Part shown: positions 1 to 15,626 of the stretch, piece after piece
Layout: each line of letters begins with the position of its first letter
Position numbering within the stretch: position 1 is the stretch's first letter
Source: Nemertoderma westbladi
Lineage: Eukaryota > Xenacoelomorpha > Nemertodermatida > Nemertodermatidae
Assembly (NCBI GenBank): GCA_032718475.1
Contig: JAUCBJ010006062.1
Span: 1 to 25,993, forward strand
DNA length: 25,993 nucleotides
Direction: 5' to 3'
Made by a program: the position numbers and the translations under genes
Notes under the pieces: generated by a model
Seen by the model: the letters and a program-made list of their open reading frames with translations, nothing else
What the model was told of the DNA's origin: nothing
Databases searched by the model: none

Positions 1-3000
1 AATACTATAAAGGCTGTACTAGGTTAAAATATAATATAAAAGACGGGACTAATACTGACTAATACTATAAAGGCTGTACTAGGTTAAAATATAATATAAA
101 ATACGGGACTAATACTGACTAATACTATAAAGGCTGTACTAGGTTAAAATATAATATAAAATACGGGACTAATACTGACTAATACTAAAGGCTGTACTAG
201 GTTAAAATATAATATAAAATACGGGACTAATACTGACTAATACTATAAAGGCTGTACTAGGTTAAAATATAATATAAAATACGGGACTAATACTGACTAA
301 TACTATAAAGGCTGTACTAGGTTAAAATATAATATAAAAGATGGGACTAATACTGACTAATACTATAAAGGCTGTACTAGGTTAAAATATAATATAAAAT
401 ACGGGACTAATACTGACTAATACTATAAAGGCTGTACTAGGTTAAAATATAATATAAAATACGGGACTAATACTGACTAATACTATAAAGGCTGTACTAG
501 GTTAAAATATAATATAAAATACGGGACTAATACTGACTAATACTATAAAGGCTGTACTAGGTTAAAATATAATATAAAATACGGGACTAATACTGACTAA
601 TACTATAAAGGCTGTACTAGGTTAAAATATAATATAAAATACGGGACTAATACTGACTAATACTATAAAGGCTGTACTAGGTTAAAATATAATATAAAAT
701 ACGGGACTAATACTGACTAATACTATAAAGGCTGTACTAGGTTAAAATATAATATAAAATACGGGACTAATACTGACTAATACTATAAAGGCTGTACTAG
801 GTTAAAATATAATATAAAATACGGGACTAATACTGACTAATACTATAAAGGCTGTACTAGGTTAAAATATAATATAAAATACGGGACTAATACTGACTAA
901 TACTATAAAGGCTGTACTAGGTTAAAATATAATATAAAATACGGGACTAATACTGACTAATACTATAAAGGCTGTACTAGGTTAAAATATAATATAAAAT
1001 ACGGGACTAATACTGACTAATACTATAAAGGCTGTACTAGGTTAAAATATAATATAAAATACGGGACTAATACTGACTAATACTATAAAGGCTGTACTAG
1101 GTTAAAATATAATATAAAATACGGGACTAATACTGACTAATACTATAAAGGCTGTACTAGGTTAAAATATAATATAAAATACGGGACTAATACTGACTAA
1201 TACTATAAAGGCTGTACTAGGTTAAAATATAATATAAAATACGGGACTAATACTGACTAATACTATAAAGGCTGTACTAGGTTAAAATATAATATAAAAT
1301 ACGGGACTAATACTGACTAATACTATAAAGGCTGTACTAGGTTAAAATATAATATAAAATACGGGACTAATACTGACTAATACTATAAAGGCTGTACTAG
1401 GTTAAAATATAATATAAAATACGGGACTAATACTGACTAATACTATAAAGGCTGTACTAGGTTAAAATATAATATAAAATACGGGACTAATACTGACTAA
1501 TACTATAAAGGCTGTACTAGGTTAAAATATAATATAAAATACGGGACTAATACTGACTAATACTATAAAGGCTGTACTAGGTTAAAATATAATATAAAAG
1601 ATGGGACTAATACTGACTAATACTATAAAGGCTGTACTAGGTTAAAATATAATATAAAATACGGGACTAATACTGACTAATACTATAAAGGCTGTACTAG
1701 GTTAAAATATAATATAAAATACGGGACTAATACTGACTAATACTATAAAGGCTGTACTAGGTTAAAATATAATATAAAAGATGGGACTAATACTGACTAA
1801 TACTATAAAGGCTGTACTAGGTTAAAATATAATATAAAATACGGGACTAATACTGACTAATACTATAAAGGCTGTACTAGGTTAAAATATAATATAAAAT
1901 ACGGGACTAATACTGACTAATACTATAAAGGCTGTACTAGGTTAAAATATAATATAAAAGATGGGACTAATACTGACTAATACTATAAAGGCTGTACTAG
2001 GTTAAAATATAATATAAAATACGGGACTAATACTGACTAATACTATAAAGGCTGTACTAGGTTAAAATATAATATAAAATACGGGACTAATACTGACTAA
2101 TACTATAAAGGCTGTACTAGGTTAAAATATAATATAAAATACGGGACTAATACTGACTAATACTATAAAGGCTGTACTAGGTTAAAATATAATATAAAAT
2201 ACGGGACTAATACTGACTAATACTATAAAGGCTGTACTAGGTTAAAATATAATATAAAATACGGGACTAATACTGACTAATACTATAAAGGCTGTACTAG
2301 GTTAAAATATAATATAAAATACGGGACTAATACTGACTAATACTATAAAGGCTGTACTAGGTTAAAATATAATATAAAAGACGGGACTAATACTGACTAA
2401 TACTATAAAGGCTGTACTAGGTTAAAATATAATATAAAATACGGGACTAATACTGACTAATACTATAAAGGCTGTACTAGGTTAAAATATAATATAAAAT
2501 ACGGGACTAATACTGACTAATACTATAAAGGCTGTACTAGGTTAAAATATAATATAAAATACGGGACTAATACTGACTAATACTATAAAGGCTGTACTAG
2601 GTTAAAATATAATATAAAAGATGGGACTAATACTGACTAATACTATAAAGGCTGTACTAGGTTAAAATATAATATAAAATACGGGACTAATACTGACTAA
2701 TACTATAAAGGCTGTACTAGGTTAAAATATAATATAAAAGATGGGACTAATACTGACTAATACTATAAAGGCTGTACTAGGTTAAAATATAATATAAAAT
2801 ACGGGACTAATACTGACTAATACTATAAAGGCTGTACTAGGTTAAAATATAATATAAAAGATGGGACTAATACTGACTAATACTATAAAGGCTGTACTAG
2901 GTTAAAATATAATATAAAATACGGGACTAATACTGACTAATACTATAAAGGCTGTACTAGGTTAAAATATAATATAAAATACGGGACTAATACTGACTAA

Positions 3001-6000
3001 TACTATAAAGGCTGTACTAGGTTAAAATATAATATAAAATACGGGACTAATACTGACTAATACTATAAAGGCTGTACTAGGTTAAAATATAATATAAAAT
3101 ACGGGACTAATACTGACTAATACTATAAAGGCTGTACTAGGTTAAAATATAATATAAAATACGGGACTAATACTGACTAATACTATAAAGGCTGTACTAG
3201 GTTAAAATATAATATAAAATACGGGACTAATACTGACTAATACTATAAAGGCTGTACTAGGTTAAAATATAATATAAAATACGGGACTAATACTGACTAA
3301 TACTATAAAGGCTGTACTAGGTTAAAATATAATATAAAATACGGGACTAATACTGACTAATACTATAAAGGCTGTACTAGGTTAAAATATAATATAAAAT
3401 ACGGGACTAATACTGACTAATACTATAAAGGCTGTACTAGGTTAAAATATAATATAAAATACGGGACTAATACTGACTAATACTATAAAGGCTGTACTAG
3501 GTTAAAATATAATATAAAATACGGGACTAATACTGACTAATACTATAAAGGCTGTACTAGGTTAAAATATAATATAAAATACGGGACTAATACTGACTAA
3601 TACTATAAAGGCTGTACTAGGTTAAAATATAATATAAAATACGGGACTAATACTGACTAATACTATAAAGGCTGTACTAGGTTAAAATATAATATAAAAT
3701 ACGGGACTAATACTGACTAATACTATAAAGGCTGTACTAGGTTAAAATATAATATAAAATACGGGACTAATACTGACTAATACTATAAAGGCTGTACTAG
3801 GTTAAAATATAATATAAAATACGGGACTAATACTGACTAATACTATAAAGGCTGTACTAGGTTAAAATATAATATAAAATACGGGACTAATACTGACTAA
3901 TACTATAAAGGCTGTACTAGGTTAAAATATAATATAAAATACGGGACTAATACTGACTAATACTATAAAGGCTGTACTAGGTTAAAATATAATATAAAAT
4001 ACGGGACTAATACTGACTAATACTATAAAGGCTGTACTAGGTTAAAATATAATATAAAATACGGGACTAATACTGACTAATACTATAAAGGCTGTACTAG
4101 GTTAAAATATAATATAAAATACGGGACTAATACTGACTAATACTATAAAGGCTGTACTAGGTTAAAATATAATATAAAATATGGGACTAATACTGACTAA
4201 TACTATAAAGGCTGTACTAGGTTAAAATATAATATAAAATACGGGACTAATACTGACTAATACTATAAAGGCTGTACTAGGTTAAAATATAATATAAAAT
4301 ACGGGACTAATACTGACTAATACTATAAAGGCTGTACTAGGTTAAAATATAATATAAAATACGGGACTAATACTGACTAATACTATAAAGGCTGTACTAG
4401 GTTAAAATATAATATAAAATACGGGACTAATACTGACTAATACTATAAAGGCTGTACTAGGTTAAAATATAATATAAAATACGGGACTAATACTGACTAA
4501 TACTATAAAGGCTGTACTAGGTTAAAATATAATATAAAAGACGGGACTAATACTGACTAATACTATAAAGGCTGTACTAGGTTAAAATATAATATAAAAT
4601 ACGGGACTAATACTGACTAATACTATAAAGGCTGTACTAGGTTAAAATATAATATAAAATACGGGACTAATACTGACTAATACTATAAAGGCTGTACTAG
4701 GTTAAAATATAATATAAAATACGGGACTAATACTGACTAATACTATAAAGGCTGTACTAGGTTAAAATATAATATAAAATACGGGACTAATACTGACTAA
4801 TACTATAAAGGCTGTACTAGGTTAAAATATAATATAAAATACGGGACTAATACTGACTAATACTATAAAGGCTGTACTAGGTTAAAATATAATATAAAAT
4901 ACGGGACTAATACTGACTAATACTATAAAGGCTGTACTAGGTTAAAATATAATATAAAATACGGGACTAATACTGACTAATACTATAAAGGCTGTACTAG
5001 GTTAAAATATAATATAAAAGATGGGACTAATACTGACTAATACTATAAAGGCTGTACTAGGTTAAAATATAATATAAAAGATGGGACTAATACTGACTAA
5101 TACTATAAAGGCTGTACTAGGTTAAAATATAATATAAAAGATGGGACTAATACTGACTAATACTATAAAGGCTGTACTAGGTTAAAATATAATATAAAAT
5201 ACGGGACTAATACTGACTAATACTATAAAGGCTGTACTAGGTTAAAATATAATATAAAAGATGGGACTAATACTGACTAATACTATAAAGGCTGTACTAG
5301 GTTAAAATATAATATAAAATACGGGACTAATACTGACTAATACTATAAAGGCTGTACTAGGTTAAAATATAATATAAAATACGGGACTAATACTGACTAA
5401 TACTATAAAGGCTGTACTAGGTTAAAATATAATATAAAAGATGGGACTAATACTGACTAATACTATAAAGGCTGTACTAGGTTAAAATATAATATAAAAT
5501 ACGGGACTAATACTGACTAATACTATAAAGGCTGTACTAGGTTAAAATATAATATAAAATACGGGACTAATACTGACTAATACTATAAAGGCTGTACTAG
5601 GTTAAAATATAATATAAAATACGGGACTAATACTGACTAATACTATAAAGGCTGTACTAGGTTAAAATATAATATAAAATACGGGACTAATACTGACTAA
5701 TACTATAAAGGCTGTACTAGGTTAAAATATAATATAAAATACGGGACTAATACTGACTAATACTATAAAGGCTGTACTAGGTTAAAATATAATATAAAAT
5801 ATGGGACTAATACTGACTAATACTATAAAGGCTGTACTAGGTTAAAATATAATATAAAATACGGGACTAATACTGACTAATACTATAAAGGCTGTACTAG
5901 GTTAAAATATAATATAAAATACGGGACTAATACTGACTAATACTATAAAGGCTGTACTAGGTTAAAATATAATATAAAATACGGGACTAATACTGACTAA

Positions 6001-6658
6001 TACTATAAAGGCTGTACTAGGTTAAAATATAATATAAAATACGGGACTAATACTGACTAATACTATAAAGGCTGTACTAGGTTAAAATATAATATAAAAT
6101 ACGGGACTAATACTGACTAATACTATAAAGGCTGTACTAGGTTAAAATATAATATAAAATACGGGACTAATACTGACTAATACTATAAAGGCTGTACTAG
6201 GTTAAAATATAATATAAAATACGGGACTAATACTGACTAATACTATAAAGGCTGTACTAGGTTAAAATATAATATAAAATACGGGACTAATACTGACTAA
6301 TACTATAAAGGCTGTACTAGGTTAAAATATAATATAAAATACGGGACTAATACTGACTAATACTATAAAGGCTGTACTAGGTTAAAATATAATATAAAAT
6401 ACGGGACTAATACTGACTAATACTATAAAGGCTGTACTAGGTTAAAATATAATATAAAATACGGGACTAATACTGACTAATACTATAAAGGCTGTACTAG
6501 GTTAAAATATAATATAAAATACGGGACTAATACTGACTAATACTATAAAGGCTGTACTAGGTTAAAATATAATATAAAATACGGGACTAATACTGACTAA
6601 TACTATAAAGGCTGTACTAGGTTAAAATATAATATAAAATACGGGACTAATACTGACT

Positions 6659-7486
6659 AATACTAAAGGCTGTACTAGGTTAAAATATAATATAAAATAC
6701 GGGACTAATACTGACTAATACTATAAAGGCTGTACTAGGTTAAAATATAATATAAAATACGGGACTAATACTGACTAATACTATAAAGGCTGTACTAGGT
6801 TAAAATATAATATAAAATACGGGACTAATACTGACTAATACTATAAAGGCTGTACTAGGTTAAAATATAATATAAAATACGGGACTAATACTGACTAATA
6901 CTAAAGGCTGTACTAGGTTAAAATATAATATAAAAGATGGGACTAATACTGACTAATACTATAAAGGCTGTACTAGGTTAAAATATAATATAAAATACGG
7001 GACTAATACTGACTAATACTAAAGGCTGTACTAGGTTAAAATATAATATAAAAGATGGGACTAATACTGACTAATACTATAAAGGCTGTACTAGGTTAAA
7101 ATATAATATAAAATACGGGACTAATACTGACTAATACTATAAAGGCTGTACTAGGTTAAAATATAATATAAAATATGGGACTAATACTGACTAATACTAA
7201 AGGCTGTACTAGGTTAAAATATAATATAAAATACGGGACTAATACTGACTAATACTATAAAGGCTGTACTAGGTTAAAATATAATATAAAATATGGGACT
7301 AATACTGACTAATACTAAAGGCTGTACTAGGTTAAAATATAATATAAAATACGGGACTAATACTGACTAATACTATAAAGGCTGTACTAGGTTAAAATAT
7401 AATATAAAATATGGGACTAATACTGACTAATACTAAAGGCTGTACTAGGTTAAAATATAATATAAAATATGGGACTAATACTGACT
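6659..7486. repeat. Satellite higher-order block, copy 1 (14 units)
   Basis: Fourteen consecutive units written as length and type read 58TAC, 60TAC, 60TAC, 60TAC, 58GAT, 60TAC, 58GAT, 60TAC, 60TAT, 58TAC, 60TAT, 58TAC, 60TAT, 58TAT. The same ordered string recurs at 9463-10290. Six of the array's seventeen 58-bp units lie in this block. It sits inside the array directly before the tandem 10-unit block at 7487. Confidence 0.93.
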
Positions 7487-8682
7487 AATACTATAAAGGC
7501 TGTACTAGGTTAAAATATAATATAAAAGATGGGACTAATACTGACTAATACTATAAAGGCTGTACTAGGTTAAAATATAATATAAAAGATGGGACTAATA
7601 CTGACTAATACTATAAAGGCTGTACTAGGTTAAAATATAATATAAAAGATGGGACTAATACTGACTAATACTATAAAGGCTGTACTAGGTTAAAATATAA
7701 TATAAAAGATGGGACTAATACTGACTAATACTATAAAGGCTGTACTAGGTTAAAATATAATATAAAATACGGGACTAATACTGACTAATACTAAAGGCTG
7801 TACTAGGTTAAAATATAATATAAAAGATGGGACTAATACTGACTAATACTATAAAGGCTGTACTAGGTTAAAATATAATATAAAAGATGGGACTAATACT
7901 GACTAATACTATAAAGGCTGTACTAGGTTAAAATATAATATAAAAGATGGGACTAATACTGACTAATACTATAAAGGCTGTACTAGGTTAAAATATAATA
8001 TAAAATACGGGACTAATACTGACTAATACTATAAAGGCTGTACTAGGTTAAAATATAATATAAAAGATGGGACTAATACTGACTAATACTATAAAGGCTG
8101 TACTAGGTTAAAATATAATATAAAAGATGGGACTAATACTGACTAATACTATAAAGGCTGTACTAGGTTAAAATATAATATAAAAGATGGGACTAATACT
8201 GACTAATACTATAAAGGCTGTACTAGGTTAAAATATAATATAAAAGATGGGACTAATACTGACTAATACTATAAAGGCTGTACTAGGTTAAAATATAATA
8301 TAAAAGATGGGACTAATACTGACTAATACTATAAAGGCTGTACTAGGTTAAAATATAATATAAAATACGGGACTAATACTGACTAATACTAAAGGCTGTA
8401 CTAGGTTAAAATATAATATAAAAGATGGGACTAATACTGACTAATACTATAAAGGCTGTACTAGGTTAAAATATAATATAAAAGATGGGACTAATACTGA
8501 CTAATACTATAAAGGCTGTACTAGGTTAAAATATAATATAAAAGATGGGACTAATACTGACTAATACTATAAAGGCTGTACTAGGTTAAAATATAATATA
8601 AAATACGGGACTAATACTGACTAATACTATAAAGGCTGTACTAGGTTAAAATATAATATAAAAGATGGGACTAATACTGACT
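7487..8682. repeat. Tandem 10-unit higher-order repeat (2 x 598 bp)
   Basis: Units from 7487 read GAT, GAT, GAT, GAT, TAC, 58GAT, GAT, GAT, TAC, GAT and end at 8084. The next ten units (8085-8682) have the identical order, including the single 58-bp unit (7787 and 8385). The second copy is followed by a TAT unit (8683) and by the array's only odd core unit (8743-8802, with AAAACGAGG in place of AAATACGGG). This is the part of the array richest in the GAT type. Confidence 0.9.
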
Positions 8683-9462
8683 AATACTATAAAGGCTGTA
8701 CTAGGTTAAAATATAATATAAAATATGGGACTAATACTGACTAATACTATAAAGGCTGTACTAGGTTAAAATATAATATAAAAACGAGGACTAATACTGA
8801 CTAATACTATAAAGGCTGTACTAGGTTAAAATATAATATAAAAGATGGGACTAATACTGACTAATACTATAAAGGCTGTACTAGGTTAAAATATAATATA
8901 AAATACGGGACTAATACTGACTAATACTATAAAGGCTGTACTAGGTTAAAATATAATATAAAATACGGGACTAATACTGACTAATACTATAAAGGCTGTA
9001 CTAGGTTAAAATATAATATAAAATACGGGACTAATACTGACTAATACTATAAAGGCTGTACTAGGTTAAAATATAATATAAAAGATGGGACTAATACTGA
9101 CTAATACTATAAAGGCTGTACTAGGTTAAAATATAATATAAAATACGGGACTAATACTGACTAATACTATAAAGGCTGTACTAGGTTAAAATATAATATA
9201 AAAGATGGGACTAATACTGACTAATACTATAAAGGCTGTACTAGGTTAAAATATAATATAAAATACGGGACTAATACTGACTAATACTATAAAGGCTGTA
9301 CTAGGTTAAAATATAATATAAAATACGGGACTAATACTGACTAATACTATAAAGGCTGTACTAGGTTAAAATATAATATAAAATACGGGACTAATACTGA
9401 CTAATACTATAAAGGCTGTACTAGGTTAAAATATAATATAAAATACGGGACTAATACTGACT

Positions 9463-10290
9463 AATACTAAAGGCTGTACTAGGTTAAAATATAATATAAA
9501 ATACGGGACTAATACTGACTAATACTATAAAGGCTGTACTAGGTTAAAATATAATATAAAATACGGGACTAATACTGACTAATACTATAAAGGCTGTACT
9601 AGGTTAAAATATAATATAAAATACGGGACTAATACTGACTAATACTATAAAGGCTGTACTAGGTTAAAATATAATATAAAATACGGGACTAATACTGACT
9701 AATACTAAAGGCTGTACTAGGTTAAAATATAATATAAAAGATGGGACTAATACTGACTAATACTATAAAGGCTGTACTAGGTTAAAATATAATATAAAAT
9801 ACGGGACTAATACTGACTAATACTAAAGGCTGTACTAGGTTAAAATATAATATAAAAGATGGGACTAATACTGACTAATACTATAAAGGCTGTACTAGGT
9901 TAAAATATAATATAAAATACGGGACTAATACTGACTAATACTATAAAGGCTGTACTAGGTTAAAATATAATATAAAATATGGGACTAATACTGACTAATA
10001 CTAAAGGCTGTACTAGGTTAAAATATAATATAAAATACGGGACTAATACTGACTAATACTATAAAGGCTGTACTAGGTTAAAATATAATATAAAATATGG
10101 GACTAATACTGACTAATACTAAAGGCTGTACTAGGTTAAAATATAATATAAAATACGGGACTAATACTGACTAATACTATAAAGGCTGTACTAGGTTAAA
10201 ATATAATATAAAATATGGGACTAATACTGACTAATACTAAAGGCTGTACTAGGTTAAAATATAATATAAAATATGGGACTAATACTGACT
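9463..10290. repeat. Satellite higher-order block, copy 2 (14 units)
   Basis: This block repeats the unit-type string of 6659-7486 exactly, 828 bp long and displaced by 2,804 bp. The match also covers the four TAC units before each copy and breaks at the fifth (GAT at 9181-9240 against TAC). After the block the copies diverge: 60GAT follows copy 1 and 58TAC follows copy 2. This is the footprint of an internal segmental duplication or of unequal exchange within the satellite. Confidence 0.93.
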
Positions 10291-13200
10291 AATACTAAAG
10301 GCTGTACTAGGTTAAAATATAATATAAAATACGGGACTAATACTGACTAATACTATAAAGGCTGTACTAGGTTAAAATATAATATAAAATATGGGACTAA
10401 TACTGACTAATACTATAAAGGCTGTACTAGGTTAAAATATAATATAAAATACGGGACTAATACTGACTAATACTATAAAGGCTGTACTAGGTTAAAATAT
10501 AATATAAAATACGGGACTAATACTGACTAATACTATAAAGGCTGTACTAGGTTAAAATATAATATAAAATACGGGACTAATACTGACTAATACTATAAAG
10601 GCTGTACTAGGTTAAAATATAATATAAAATACGGGACTAATACTGACTAATACTAAAGGCTGTACTAGGTTAAAATATAATATAAAAGATGGGACTAATA
10701 CTGACTAATACTATAAAGGCTGTACTAGGTTAAAATATAATATAAAATACGGGACTAATACTGACTAATACTATAAAGGCTGTACTAGGTTAAAATATAA
10801 TATAAAATACGGGACTAATACTGACTAATACTATAAAGGCTGTACTAGGTTAAAATATAATATAAAATACGGGACTAATACTGACTAATACTATAAAGGC
10901 TGTACTAGGTTAAAATATAATATAAAAGATGGGACTAATACTGACTAATACTATAAAGGCTGTACTAGGTTAAAATATAATATAAAATACGGGACTAATA
11001 CTGACTAATACTATAAAGGCTGTACTAGGTTAAAATATAATATAAAAGATGGGACTAATACTGACTAATACTATAAAGGCTGTACTAGGTTAAAATATAA
11101 TATAAAATACGGGACTAATACTGACTAATACTATAAAGGCTGTACTAGGTTAAAATATAATATAAAATACGGGACTAATACTGACTAATACTATAAAGGC
11201 TGTACTAGGTTAAAATATAATATAAAATACGGGACTAATACTGACTAATACTATAAAGGCTGTACTAGGTTAAAATATAATATAAAAGATGGGACTAATA
11301 CTGACTAATACTATAAAGGCTGTACTAGGTTAAAATATAATATAAAATACGGGACTAATACTGACTAATACTATAAAGGCTGTACTAGGTTAAAATATAA
11401 TATAAAATACGGGACTAATACTGACTAATACTATAAAGGCTGTACTAGGTTAAAATATAATATAAAAGATGGGACTAATACTGACTAATACTATAAAGGC
11501 TGTACTAGGTTAAAATATAATATAAAAGATGGGACTAATACTGACTAATACTATAAAGGCTGTACTAGGTTAAAATATAATATAAAAGACGGGACTAATA
11601 CTGACTAATACTATAAAGGCTGTACTAGGTTAAAATATAATATAAAAGATGGGACTAATACTGACTAATACTATAAAGGCTGTACTAGGTTAAAATATAA
11701 TATAAAAGATGGGACTAATACTGACTAATACTATAAAGGCTGTACTAGGTTAAAATATAATATAAAATACGGGACTAATACTGACTAATACTATAAAGGC
11801 TGTACTAGGTTAAAATATAATATAAAATACGGGACTAATACTGACTAATACTATAAAGGCTGTACTAGGTTAAAATATAATATAAAATACGGGACTAATA
11901 CTGACTAATACTATAAAGGCTGTACTAGGTTAAAATATAATATAAAATACGGGACTAATACTGACTAATACTATAAAGGCTGTACTAGGTTAAAATATAA
12001 TATAAAATACGGGACTAATACTGACTAATACTATAAAGGCTGTACTAGGTTAAAATATAATATAAAAGACGGGACTAATACTGACTAATACTATAAAGGC
12101 TGTACTAGGTTAAAATATAATATAAAATACGGGACTAATACTGACTAATACTATAAAGGCTGTACTAGGTTAAAATATAATATAAAATACGGGACTAATA
12201 CTGACTAATACTATAAAGGCTGTACTAGGTTAAAATATAATATAAAAGATGGGACTAATACTGACTAATACTATAAAGGCTGTACTAGGTTAAAATATAA
12301 TATAAAATACGGGACTAATACTGACTAATACTATAAAGGCTGTACTAGGTTAAAATATAATATAAAATACGGGACTAATACTGACTAATACTATAAAGGC
12401 TGTACTAGGTTAAAATATAATATAAAATACGGGACTAATACTGACTAATACTATAAAGGCTGTACTAGGTTAAAATATAATATAAAAGACGGGACTAATA
12501 CTGACTAATACTATAAAGGCTGTACTAGGTTAAAATATAATATAAAATACGGGACTAATACTGACTAATACTATAAAGGCTGTACTAGGTTAAAATATAA
12601 TATAAAAGATGGGACTAATACTGACTAATACTATAAAGGCTGTACTAGGTTAAAATATAATATAAAATACGGGACTAATACTGACTAATACTATAAAGGC
12701 TGTACTAGGTTAAAATATAATATAAAATACGGGACTAATACTGACTAATACTATAAAGGCTGTACTAGGTTAAAATATAATATAAAATACGGGACTAATA
12801 CTGACTAATACTATAAAGGCTGTACTAGGTTAAAATATAATATAAAATACGGGACTAATACTGACTAATACTATAAAGGCTGTACTAGGTTAAAATATAA
12901 TATAAAATACGGGACTAATACTGACTAATACTATAAAGGCTGTACTAGGTTAAAATATAATATAAAATACGGGACTAATACTGACTAATACTATAAAGGC
13001 TGTACTAGGTTAAAATATAATATAAAATACGGGACTAATACTGACTAATACTATAAAGGCTGTACTAGGTTAAAATATAATATAAAATACGGGACTAATA
13101 CTGACTAATACTATAAAGGCTGTACTAGGTTAAAATATAATATAAAATACGGGACTAATACTGACTAATACTATAAAGGCTGTACTAGGTTAAAATATAA

Positions 13201-15626
13201 TATAAAATACGGGACTAATACTGACTAATACTATAAAGGCTGTACTAGGTTAAAATATAATATAAAATACGGGACTAATACTGACTAATACTATAAAGGC
13301 TGTACTAGGTTAAAATATAATATAAAAGACGGGACTAATACTGACTAATACTATAAAGGCTGTACTAGGTTAAAATATAATATAAAATACGGGACTAATA
13401 CTGACTAATACTATAAAGGCTGTACTAGGTTAAAATATAATATAAAATACGGGACTAATACTGACTAATACTATAAAGGCTGTACTAGGTTAAAATATAA
13501 TATAAAATACGGGACTAATACTGACTAATACTATAAAGGCTGTACTAGGTTAAAATATAATATAAAATACGGGACTAATACTGACTAATACTATAAAGGC
13601 TGTACTAGGTTAAAATATAATATAAAATACGGGACTAATACTGACTAATACTATAAAGGCTGTACTAGGTTAAAATATAATATAAAATACGGGACTAATA
13701 CTGACTAATACTATAAAGGCTGTACTAGGTTAAAATATAATATAAAATACGGGACTAATACTGACTAATACTATAAAGGCTGTACTAGGTTAAAATATAA
13801 TATAAAATACGGGACTAATACTGACTAATACTATAAAGGCTGTACTAGGTTAAAATATAATATAAAATACGGGACTAATACTGACTAATACTATAAAGGC
13901 TGTACTAGGTTAAAATATAATATAAAATACGGGACTAATACTGACTAATACTATAAAGGCTGTACTAGGTTAAAATATAATATAAAAGACGGGACTAATA
14001 CTGACTAATACTATAAAGGCTGTACTAGGTTAAAATATAATATAAAATACGGGACTAATACTGACTAATACTATAAAGGCTGTACTAGGTTAAAATATAA
14101 TATAAAATACGGGACTAATACTGACTAATACTATAAAGGCTGTACTAGGTTAAAATATAATATAAAATACGGGACTAATACTGACTAATACTATAAAGGC
14201 TGTACTAGGTTAAAATATAATATAAAAGATGGGACTAATACTGACTAATACTATAAAGGCTGTACTAGGTTAAAATATAATATAAAATACGGGACTAATA
14301 CTGACTAATACTATAAAGGCTGTACTAGGTTAAAATATAATATAAAATACGGGACTAATACTGACTAATACTATAAAGGCTGTACTAGGTTAAAATATAA
14401 TATAAAATATGGGACTAATACTGACTAATACTATAAAGGCTGTACTAGGTTAAAATATAATATAAAAGATGGGACTAATACTGACTAATACTATAAAGGC
14501 TGTACTAGGTTAAAATATAATATAAAATACGGGACTAATACTGACTAATACTATAAAGGCTGTACTAGGTTAAAATATAATATAAAATACGGGACTAATA
14601 CTGACTAATACTATAAAGGCTGTACTAGGTTAAAATATAATATAAAATACGGGACTAATACTGACTAATACTATAAAGGCTGTACTAGGTTAAAATATAA
14701 TATAAAATACGGGACTAATACTGACTAATACTATAAAGGCTGTACTAGGTTAAAATATAATATAAAATACGGGACTAATACTGACTAATACTATAAAGGC
14801 TGTACTAGGTTAAAATATAATATAAAATACGGGACTAATACTGACTAATACTATAAAGGCTGTACTAGGTTAAAATATAATATAAAAGATGGGACTAATA
14901 CTGACTAATACTATAAAGGCTGTACTAGGTTAAAATATAATATAAAATACGGGACTAATACTGACTAATACTATAAAGGCTGTACTAGGTTAAAATATAA
15001 TATAAAAGACGGGACTAATACTGACTAATACTATAAAGGCTGTACTAGGTTAAAATATAATATAAAATACGGGACTAATACTGACTAATACTATAAAGGC
15101 TGTACTAGGTTAAAATATAATATAAAAGACGGGACTAATACTGACTAATACTATAAAGGCTGTACTAGGTTAAAATATAATATAAAATACGGGACTAATA
15201 CTGACTAATACTATAAAGGCTGTACTAGGTTAAAATATAATATAAAATACGGGACTAATACTGACTAATACTATAAAGGCTGTACTAGGTTAAAATATAA
15301 TATAAAAGATGGGACTAATACTGACTAATACTATAAAGGCTGTACTAGGTTAAAATATAATATAAAAGATGGGACTAATACTGACTAATACTATAAAGGC
15401 TGTACTAGGTTAAAATATAATATAAAAGATGGGACTAATACTGACTAATACTATAAAGGCTGTACTAGGTTAAAATATAATATAAAATACGGGACTAATA
15501 CTGACTAATACTATAAAGGCTGTACTAGGTTAAAATATAATATAAAAGACGGGACTAATACTGACTAATACTATAAAGGCTGTACTAGGTTAAAATATAA
15601 TATAAAAGACGGGACTAATACTGACT

